A DNA stretch of 64,000 bases from positions 806,001-870,000 of the forward strand of contig NZ_LJOD01000001.1 of NCBI RefSeq assembly GCF_001295265.1, read 5' to 3'. The stretch is from Chryseobacterium indologenes. Lineage in GTDB: Bacteria > Bacteroidota > Bacteroidia > Flavobacteriales > Weeksellaceae. The notes below the pieces were generated by a model that did not search any database, was not told the DNA's origin, and saw nothing but the letters and a program-made list of their open reading frames with translations. Positions within the stretch are counted from its first letter, which is position 1, and each line of letters starts with the position of its first letter. The position numbers and the translations under genes are program-made. Shown one piece after another: positions 54,180 to 61,220 of the stretch.

Positions 54180-54788
54180 ATGAAAAAACTCTCTGCCATT
54201 GCTGTCATTCTCATTATTACAGGCCTTTCAGGCGGTATCCTGTATGCATTTCTGGGAAATCCTTTTGGTTCAAAATCTGAATTTGACAAGGTGGATCAAT
54301 CCAATGACAAAATCATCAGTATGTTCAATGCACAGGTAGATCAGCAGATTGAAAATCATACGCAAAGCACAATGTATCCCGGATATATAAGTGAAAGCCG
54401 CCAAAATACAGTCAATTATTTAAAATCCATCAAAACTATTGAAAGTTATGCCCGCTATGGTGTACAGTCCACCCAGCCCAGAAATTACCTGGAGCTTAAT
54501 ATTACATTTAATGATGGTACAACAGCCAAAGGGTTGTATACGGGGCACTCCTGTTCAGGGTATATAGGTCCATGCCTGTTGATGAAGGTAGAAATGAATG
54601 ACGGGAAAGCTGTGAAGGTGTTTACCAACGGGCAGGAGAAAAAAGGTTCCCCGGACTGGATCATTCCGGATCTCGATATCCTGATAGGAAAAGCCATTTC
54701 TTACGATATGGGCAGAAACCGGCAAAACTATTTTCCACCTGAAAAAAATCAGCAGGATTTTGATAAAGAATGGGAAAACAGGAAGTAA
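54180..54788 (+). CDS. Membrane-anchored or exported protein of unknown function
   Basis: The 202-residue protein has one N-terminal hydrophobic segment (residues 4-26, with ILIITGLSGGILYAFLG) and a soluble part with TYP-like block GLYTGHSCSGYIGPCLLMK. No known domain is recognised. Confidence 0.75.
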   Translation: MKKLSAIAVILIITGLSGGILYAFLGNPFGSKSEFDKVDQSNDKIISMFNAQVDQQIENHTQSTMYPGYISESRQNTVNYLKSIKTIESYARYGVQSTQPRNYLELNITFNDGTTAKGLYTGHSCSGYIGPCLLMKVEMNDGKAVKVFTNGQEKKGSPDWIIPDLDILIGKAISYDMGRNRQNYFPPEKNQQDFDKEWENRK

Positions 54789-54795
54789 ACAGCAG

Positions 54796-55122
54796 CTACA
54801 GGTATTTTCTGAAATTCCAGAGCTTTCTTTTTTTGAGATAGCTCAAATCCGACTCATTGGTATAGGCTTCTCTTTCAAATGAAATTCTTCTGTAGGCCAG
54901 ATATCCGTTTTTTAATCTGAAAAACCAGTAGTAATATTCAATAACATATACTATATAGAAGAAAATAACCAACAGCTCCATCTGCTGTCTTAAATGGATT
55001 CTTTCGTGATTGATAAGTATTTTATTTTCCTTATCTTCGGGTTTCCTAATAAAGATAAAAGGAAAGAGAGTAATGCCGTTAATTTTAAGTTTTTTTAATG
55101 GCTTTTGGCATACAATTATCAT
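54796..55122 (-). CDS. Small membrane protein with an HExxH motif
   Basis: The 108-residue protein has INHERIHLRQQMELLVIFFY, an HExxH zinc motif next to a membrane segment, which resembles the start of M56 (BlaR1-like) peptidases. The rest of such a peptidase is missing. It is a single gene on the opposite strand to its neighbours. Confidence 0.65.
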   Translation of the reverse strand: MIIVCQKPLKKLKINGITLFPFIFIRKPEDKENKILINHERIHLRQQMELLVIFFYIVYVIEYYYWFFRLKNGYLAYRRISFEREAYTNESDLSYLKKRKLWNFRKYL

Positions 55123-55159
55123 ATAACAAATATAAAGTTTTTTTGACTTAGAGATTTAA

Positions 55160-55345
<186 letters not shown>

Positions 55346-55346
55346 A

Positions 55347-55874
55347 ATGAAAAAATATATTTTTATTTTGTTGGCATCGGCTTCATTAGCCCTCACATCG
55401 TGTAGTCCTTTCCAGGTACGTTCAGATTATGCTGAAACCGCTAATTTTACTACGTATAAAACGTATAAAATAAGAATTGACGACCTGAAATTAAATGACA
55501 TTGATAAAGACAGGGTTCTGAATGAACTGTCGAGACAACTTCAGAGCAAAGGTCTTCAATCCGGAGAAAATCCTGATCTGATTGTTAATGTAAAAGCCAA
55601 TCACAAAAAAATCACTGATATTACCAACAATACTCCGTATGGAATGTATGGATGGGGCGGTCCTTTCGGATGGGGTGTCGGCATGAGCAGAACATGGACC
55701 AGCAACTATAACGAAGGTGCTTTAATTGTAGATCTTATTGATTCAAGAACCAATAAACTGGTATGGCAGGGAATCGGAAGCGGGATTTCTGTAGATTCAC
55801 CAAAAGCCAAACAGAGACAAATCCCTGAAATTATGGCCGAGATTATGAAGAATTATCCGCCACAGAGAAAATAG
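55347..55874 (+). CDS. DUF4136-family lipoprotein
   Basis: The 175-residue protein has a lipoprotein signal peptide (FILLASASLALTSC). It then has the DUF4136 pattern: an N-terminal TYKTYKIRIDDLKLNDID, GLQSGENPDLIVNVKANHK, an aromatic Gly-rich stretch, and GALIVDLIDSRTNKLVWQGI near the end. It is exported and lipid-anchored; the role is unknown. Confidence 0.9.
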   Translation: MKKYIFILLASASLALTSCSPFQVRSDYAETANFTTYKTYKIRIDDLKLNDIDKDRVLNELSRQLQSKGLQSGENPDLIVNVKANHKKITDITNNTPYGMYGWGGPFGWGVGMSRTWTSNYNEGALIVDLIDSRTNKLVWQGIGSGISVDSPKAKQRQIPEIMAEIMKNYPPQRK

Positions 55875-55899
55875 GATTTTAATTGCTTATGATATATAG

Positions 55900-55927
55900 C
55901 CGGTACAGTTTTTTGTATCGGTTTTTT
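55900..55927 (+). terminator. Intrinsic terminator of the DUF5522/DUF4136 operon
   Basis: CCGGTACA pairs with TGTATCGG around a T-rich loop, followed by six T. The next 200 bases contain a CTGACAGATCTTTGAGAACC phrase like other noncoding repeats and no gene. Confidence 0.75.
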
Positions 55928-56142
55928 GTTGGCTATTTTTCTAAACCTGACAGATCTTTGAGAACCTGTTAGACCTAATCTCCTATAAAAAATTTACAAC
56001 AAAGGATTTTTTGCTCATTTTTTCATTATCAGCAGAATATTATCCTCAGCATATAAAAATAAAAAGGCTGTACATTCAAAATTAACGATAATGTCATTTT
56101 TTATTCACTGAAATGTAGTAATCTTACGGAAATTTTATTGAT

Positions 56143-57663
56143 ATGAAAAAAATCATCTTATTCACTGTAATAGCGGGGTTTGCCAATGCCCAGGCTCCTG
56201 CAGGGTACTACAATTCAGCCAACGGACTGAGCGGAGCATCGCTGAAAACGGCATTAAGCACCATCATTACCAACGGACATCAGGACAAAGGTTATAGCGG
56301 TCTGTGGACTGGTTACAAAACCACTGATATTGATAAAAATTATGAAAATGACGGTTCTATCATGGATATTTATTCAGAGAAGCCTGACGGAACGGATCCC
56401 TATAAGTATACTCCGGGAACCAGCCAGTGCGGAACCTACGGAACGGAAGGCGACTGCTACAACCGTGAGCATATTGTTCCTCAAAGTCTGTTCAATCAGT
56501 CTTCGCCAATGGTTTCGGATATTCATTTCATCCGTGCTACGGACGGAAAGGTGAACGGGATGAGAAGCAATTATCCTTTCGGGAAAGTGGGAACGGCTAC
56601 ATTTACTTCAAAAAACGGCTCCAAACTCGGCAGCTCTGCCTCCTCAGGCTATTCGGGAACTGTATTTGAACCGATAGATGAGTTTAAAGGGGATGTAGCC
56701 CGTATGATTTTCTATTTTGTAACCCGTTACCAAAGCAAGCTTTCCTCTTTTTCTTCCGGAAATATGCTGGGAAGCTCTGCATTTCCGGGACTACAGACCT
56801 GGGAACTGAATGTGCTGCTCGCATGGCATAATCAGGATCCTGTTTCTCCGGCAGAGGTTAACCGAAATAATGCATCGTACAAATACCAGGGAAACAGAAA
56901 TCCATTTATCGACAATCCGAATTATGTGAACCTGATCTGGGGATCTTCCAATCCGGGAACCACTAATCCTAATCCTAATCCGGGAACAGGCTGTATCAAC
57001 GAAACATTTGAATCTATTCCGGCAGCCAATGCATCTTACACAACAAGAACATGGACGAGCGGAGGTGTTTCATGGACCGCCACAGATGCAAGAACTGATC
57101 AAACGATTAACAATAAAGCCATTACCGTGAGAAACGGTTCTTTAACTTCAGGCAGCTCAGGTAACGGAATCGGATCATTAACGGTAACTACGCAGCTGAA
57201 ATTTTCAGGAAGCAACGGGAATTTAGAGGTAAAAGTAAACGGAACCACTGTGGGAACTGTTCCTTACAGTACAACTGCAACTACAACAACAATCAGTAAT
57301 ATCAATGTTTCCGGAAATGTAACAGTAAGCCTGGTTAATAATTCTTCAGGCAACAGAATTGCCATTGATGATCTGAAATGGACCTGCTATTCCGGAACCT
57401 CCAACCAAAGCAGAACACTTTCTTCTGATTCTCCTATTCAGGAGCTTCAGGTTTACCCTAATCCAATTTCAGGACAGGAAATATTTGTGAAAGGAAATGT
57501 TCAGAACATCAAAAAAGCAGAAATCTATAATCTGCAGGGAAGACCTCTTCAGACGATTGACCAACCTTTTAAAAACGGAAATTCTATCAGAATCCAAAAT
57601 CTTGGACAAGGAGTTTATTTATTGAAACTGGACCAGTCTACGTTAAAATTTTTAGTGAAATAG
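56143..57663 (+). CDS. Secreted endonuclease I-like protein with a T9SS C-terminal domain
   Basis: The 506-residue protein has a signal peptide (MKKIILFTVIAGFANA). A nuclease domain of the endonuclease I type follows: CYNREHIVPQSLFNQSSPMV with the catalytic HxxP-like core and the nearby FIRATDGKVNGMRSNYPFGK. A Gly/Asn/Pro linker and a beta-rich region (about 285-420) come next. It ends in a type A T9SS sorting domain (LQVYPNPISGQEIFV ... GVYLLKL). It probably cuts extracellular DNA and RNA for nutrient gain. Confidence 0.92.
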   Translation: MKKIILFTVIAGFANAQAPAGYYNSANGLSGASLKTALSTIITNGHQDKGYSGLWTGYKTTDIDKNYENDGSIMDIYSEKPDGTDPYKYTPGTSQCGTYGTEGDCYNREHIVPQSLFNQSSPMVSDIHFIRATDGKVNGMRSNYPFGKVGTATFTSKNGSKLGSSASSGYSGTVFEPIDEFKGDVARMIFYFVTRYQSKLSSFSSGNMLGSSAFPGLQTWELNVLLAWHNQDPVSPAEVNRNNASYKYQGNRNPFIDNPNYVNLIWGSSNPGTTNPNPNPGTGCINETFESIPAANASYTTRTWTSGGVSWTATDARTDQTINNKAITVRNGSLTSGSSGNGIGSLTVTTQLKFSGSNGNLEVKVNGTTVGTVPYSTTATTTTISNINVSGNVTVSLVNNSSGNRIAIDDLKWTCYSGTSNQSRTLSSDSPIQELQVYPNPISGQEIFVKGNVQNIKKAEIYNLQGRPLQTIDQPFKNGNSIRIQNLGQGVYLLKLDQSTLKFLVK

Positions 57664-57685
57664 TTTTGAATACGATAGCATCATG

Positions 57686-57709
57686 AGACCGGTAAAGCCG
57701 GTCTTTTTT
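57686..57709 (+). terminator. Intrinsic terminator of the endonuclease gene
   Basis: AGACCGG (57686-57692) pairs with CCGGTCT (57698-57704), followed by TTTTT. Confidence 0.85.
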
Positions 57710-57737
57710 ATTTTCCGGGTTGCCAAAAATTTTAAAT

Positions 57738-58112
57738 TTATTTTTTAGCCTTGATTATCTTGCCCCAATCCGTAAACATTTTGTTAAGCGTAGAGGTATT
57801 AACAATTGAAAAGGTGAGCATTCCGATGAAAATGGCCAGCCAGCAGTAAGCGAGCTTAACACCGTTCCTGTCGGTAGTGAGGAAAAGGACAAATATAGCG
57901 ATAGCACCCAATATAAAGGTGAAAATCAATGAGTAATACAATGCCTGAATAAGATACATATTCAGTTTCAGTTTTCTGAATATCCACGCTATGGGTATCA
58001 GGAGTACTGCTACTGTCAATGGCAGGAACATAGCGGCAAAAATTACAGTTTCGGGATGCTCCGTCAGTTCCTGTTCCAATCCGAAGAAGGTATTAAAGCT
58101 GAATATTTTCAT
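57738..58112 (-). CDS. Small membrane protein of unknown function
   Basis: The 124-residue protein has about three membrane segments (residues 28-45, 52-75 and 85-105) and no recognised motif. It overlaps the LemA gene by 20 bases and so is probably the last gene of that operon. Confidence 0.7.
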   Translation of the reverse strand: MKIFSFNTFFGLEQELTEHPETVIFAAMFLPLTVAVLLIPIAWIFRKLKLNMYLIQALYYSLIFTFILGAIAIFVLFLTTDRNGVKLAYCWLAIFIGMLTFSIVNTSTLNKMFTDWGKIIKAKK

Positions 58113-58653
58113 AATATTTTTCTGAATCAGGGATTTCCAGTAGGGTTTTATTTTTGTAACCGAGCAGCCTGGCGAAGATCACATTGGGAAATTCATGAAT
58201 GTCGATATTGTATAGGCTGACGCTGTCGTTAAAGAATTCTCTTCGGTCCGCAATTTTATTTTCAAGTTCGGTGATTCTGTTCTGCAATTCAAGGAAATTA
58301 TTATTGGACTTGAGTTCCGGATAATTCTCAGATACCGCAAAGAATGACTGAAGGGCTCTTGTCGTTTCATTAGCCAATCCTGTCTTCTGATCAGAATCTG
58401 CAGCATTCTTATAGGAGGATCTGAGCTCTGTCAGGCGGGTAAGAATTTCTTTTTCATAATTCATATAGTGTCTGGCTACGCTTACCAGATTGGGGATTTC
58501 GTCTGCCCTCTGCTTCAGAACGACGTCTATATTGCTGTAAGCCTTTTCTATATTGAATCTGAGCAGGACCAGCTTATTGTAAATGTTGATGAAAAAGCCA
58601 ATTACGGCGATCACCAGAAGGATAGAAAATGCTATTGCGGTAGTCTGATTCAT
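58093..58653 (-). CDS. LemA-family protein
   Basis: The 186-residue protein has an N-terminal membrane helix (residues 6-24), then IYNKLVLLRFNIEKAYSNID, VVLKQRADEIPNLVSVARHY and ENYPELKSNNNFLELQNRIT, the three conserved blocks of LemA. The fold is a helical bundle. The start at 58653 shares one base with the stop of the GIDE-like gene, so they are coupled. Confidence 0.93.
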   Translation of the reverse strand: MNQTTAIAFSILLVIAVIGFFINIYNKLVLLRFNIEKAYSNIDVVLKQRADEIPNLVSVARHYMNYEKEILTRLTELRSSYKNAADSDQKTGLANETTRALQSFFAVSENYPELKSNNNFLELQNRITELENKIADRREFFNDSVSLYNIDIHEFPNVIFARLLGYKNKTLLEIPDSEKYYENIQL

Positions 58654-59438
58654 TATTGTAAAAGTATGTAAATAATCATTATAATCACCGCAGTACACGT
58701 AAACATGAATGATCGCAGCAGCGGCTGATATTTGTTCCAGATGGTAATTCCTGAAGCAGATGTAATGCCTAATATTTTGTAATGGTTGTCTTTTCGGATG
58801 AAAGTTATTCCGTCCTCTGCATCTGCATATCCTACCAGTAGCATTTTCTGGCCGTTTTTCAGAAGGGTTTCTGTATATCTTTTATTATTCTCCCGGTTTA
58901 CGTTGGTTTCTGCCAGAAGAACGAACTCAATACCTTCCGGTTGTACGTCTGCAATTCCGGTTTCATCCTGCATGCGGAAGGGCTTGCATTGTGTTTCGCG
59001 GTGAATGGTTCTGTAGGAATCTTTCCCGTCGGAATCTCTTTCTATATCTTCTATGGTGTAATAATATCCGATACATTCTTCACCATCTACCGGAGAAATA
59101 AGCGGCTCGCCCATGATCAGGGTTCCTTCAATTTCCACAAGACCTTTGGCCATGGATTTTATTTTTGAGGTAGGCAGGGATGCCTGAAGCCTGAGAAAAC
59201 GTTTGGCAGGTGTAGGTTTCATTAAAACCAGTGCGATGAAAACAAAAAAAGCCAGAGGGAAAAGCACAAACAGCTGTTCTGCATAGGCATCATAATTACG
59301 GGATATGCTAAGCATGACGTGGTGCAGCGGCATTTTCTCCTTAAAAACCGCAGCCCATACAATAAAATAGGTCAGACAGAGCAGGATAACTGCAAAAATT
59401 ATCCATCCCAGGTATGATCTTTTTCTTTCGTTTCTCAT
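58653..59438 (-). CDS. GIDE-domain-like membrane protein
   Basis: The 261-residue protein has two membrane helices near the N-terminus (residues 10-32 and 52-72) and one at the C-terminus (about 238-260). The middle resembles the GIDE domain of the MULAN group: GLVEIEGTLIMGEPLISPVD, CIGYYYTIEDIERD and the later VGYADAEDGITFIRK. Bacterial members often lie beside LemA genes, as here. No RING domain is present. A function in envelope stress is an inference. Confidence 0.8.
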   Translation of the reverse strand: MRNERKRSYLGWIIFAVILLCLTYFIVWAAVFKEKMPLHHVMLSISRNYDAYAEQLFVLFPLAFFVFIALVLMKPTPAKRFLRLQASLPTSKIKSMAKGLVEIEGTLIMGEPLISPVDGEECIGYYYTIEDIERDSDGKDSYRTIHRETQCKPFRMQDETGIADVQPEGIEFVLLAETNVNRENNKRYTETLLKNGQKMLLVGYADAEDGITFIRKDNHYKILGITSASGITIWNKYQPLLRSFMFTCTAVIIMIIYILLQ

Positions 59439-59562
59439 GGTTATGTTATTATTATCCGCTGAATATTTTATACACAGGCCGGAAGTTTAAAAATACACTT
59501 TATCTGAAATTAAAAAACGATGAATCTTCAATTAAAAAAACACCGGAAAAAGCCTGATTTTA

Positions 59563-60216
59563 TTACTGTTTAAGATAAATAACGGCAATACAGGCTATAT
59601 TGAGAGACAGGATCAATAAGCCACAATATATGGATAGGATCAGTCTTTTTTTCAATGAATGTGCTGTTGTATAAGACCATAATAAACAGGCGGAAAATGC
59701 TGCCATTGCTGTAAAGATACTTCCCAAAAAGAGCATCATCCAGTTGAGGTCTACAGCATTAGCGCTATTTTCAGAACTCTTATCGGTGATCTGAAGGCGC
59801 TGCCCGATATGTGGTGGATTATTCTCTGCAATATCTAATGTTTTGGTTATTTTATCCCCTTCTCTGTTGGTATATTCTACTTCAGGAAAATACACGGGTT
59901 TATCGGAATAGGAAGAATTCCGGAAGCTCTGGCTTTTCACTATTTCTTTTTTATAACCGGTAACCACAGCTTCATACCTGTTTTCGCTTAAAGTTCTGTA
60001 GGCCTTTTCCCAGAAAAAGCTATACGACAGTACGAAAGTAAGGGTATTGATCACAACCATGACCAGGCATACAAAAAAAAGAAGAAATATCTTTTCCGGG
60101 ATACTCCCCTCTTTTTTATCTCTATTTCTTATCCGGATTATCTTACTGAAAATTCTATATCCCGCATATACGGAAAATAAGGTAACCACAAGAACAAAGT
60201 ATCCGAAAAAAGTCAT
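59563..60216 (-). CDS. DUF3592-like membrane protein
   Basis: The 217-residue protein has about four membrane helices. Between them lies the DUF3592 block RYEAVVTGYKKEIVKSQSF, YFPEVEYTNREGDKITKTLD and PPHIGQRLQITDK. It is on the same strand as the GIDE-like gene but 124 bases away. Role unknown. Confidence 0.8.
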   Translation of the reverse strand: MTFFGYFVLVVTLFSVYAGYRIFSKIIRIRNRDKKEGSIPEKIFLLFFVCLVMVVINTLTFVLSYSFFWEKAYRTLSENRYEAVVTGYKKEIVKSQSFRNSSYSDKPVYFPEVEYTNREGDKITKTLDIAENNPPHIGQRLQITDKSSENSANAVDLNWMMLFLGSIFTAMAAFSACLLWSYTTAHSLKKRLILSIYCGLLILSLNIACIAVIYLKQ

Positions 60217-60280
60217 AAGATTTTACTTTTCTCTTTATTGCTGTTTGACGAATTTATTTCCTTTTCTATGAGTATCCTGT

Positions 60281-61216
60281 TTAATAAATCTCCAGTTTTG
60301 TCTTTCCTTCCGTTAGATAAAAAGAACTGCTGTTGAACATGGCCTTTGTCTTCCCTCCTACTTTATATAATCCCCAGAGTACGCTTCTGTGCTTAAGTCT
60401 TGGATCTGTGCTTTTCTGGATGAATCTTGCAAATTTTCCGTCTTCACTAATTTCTGTATCATAAGATTCTGCATCCTGCATTTTGAGGGTGGTGTTTTTG
60501 TAAACTTCAGTCAGTTCGTTCCAGCCTGTTTTTACGGTACTGTCATTGTATTCTGAAATATACTGGTTGCTCATGCTTGGATACACTGCTCTTGCCAGCC
60601 CGTCAATATCTTTATTTTCATATAGATTTTTAATCTTGCCGTACCTTTCTTTTAATTCTGCGTTAAGCACATCATTCCCCAGTTTCTTCAGGTTTTTATA
60701 TTCTTTGGGCTGATTCAGCTGATAGGGAACGGTTGCTTTAAATTCAAAAGTATATTCGTAGGGGGTAGTGTTGTAATCTACATTTTTTACCAACGCCCGG
60801 CTTCTGTGCATGATGACTTCTTTTCCCGGAGCATCATGTTTTTTATTATCAAATTCTTTAACGTTGAGCTCTAAGAAGCTATGAGCGGGGCTGTCGGTAT
60901 AAATTTTATAGGTAATTTTCTGCACTCCGGATCTGAAAATACAGTGATTGATGCTGACTGAAGTACTGACTGATTCTTCTTCAAAGTTTCTGTAAACCGG
61001 CAGCCCGTTTACAAAAATCTCAGCATTGCCCATATTCTGCCCTATTTCTATAAAATATCTGGGCTCGTAATCATAGTGTTTTACTTTACTGGTGATCTCT
61101 TCAACTATATTTTTTGAATTAATTTCTATATTGTTTTGCATGTTATCTTTTTTTTGTGAGCAACTCAGGCTGAAGGTAAATATCAGCATTAAAAAAATCA
61201 GTCTTGAATACTTCAT
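60281..61216 (-). CDS. Lipoprotein downstream of the OmpA-domain effector-like gene
   Basis: The 311-residue protein has a lipoprotein signal (MKYSRLIFLMLIFTFSLSC), a beta-rich N-terminal part and a C-terminal domain with LKERYGKIKNLYENKDIDGL. No enzyme motif is seen. It starts 4 bases after the large OmpA-domain gene. If that gene encodes a toxin or a secretion component, this lipoprotein could be its immunity or partner protein. The longer frame beginning at 61330 overlaps the neighbour and lacks the signal at its start. Confidence 0.75.
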   Translation of the reverse strand: MKYSRLIFLMLIFTFSLSCSQKKDNMQNNIEINSKNIVEEITSKVKHYDYEPRYFIEIGQNMGNAEIFVNGLPVYRNFEEESVSTSVSINHCIFRSGVQKITYKIYTDSPAHSFLELNVKEFDNKKHDAPGKEVIMHRSRALVKNVDYNTTPYEYTFEFKATVPYQLNQPKEYKNLKKLGNDVLNAELKERYGKIKNLYENKDIDGLARAVYPSMSNQYISEYNDSTVKTGWNELTEVYKNTTLKMQDAESYDTEISEDGKFARFIQKSTDPRLKHRSVLWGLYKVGGKTKAMFNSSSFYLTEGKTKLEIY

Positions 61217-61220
61217 CGTA

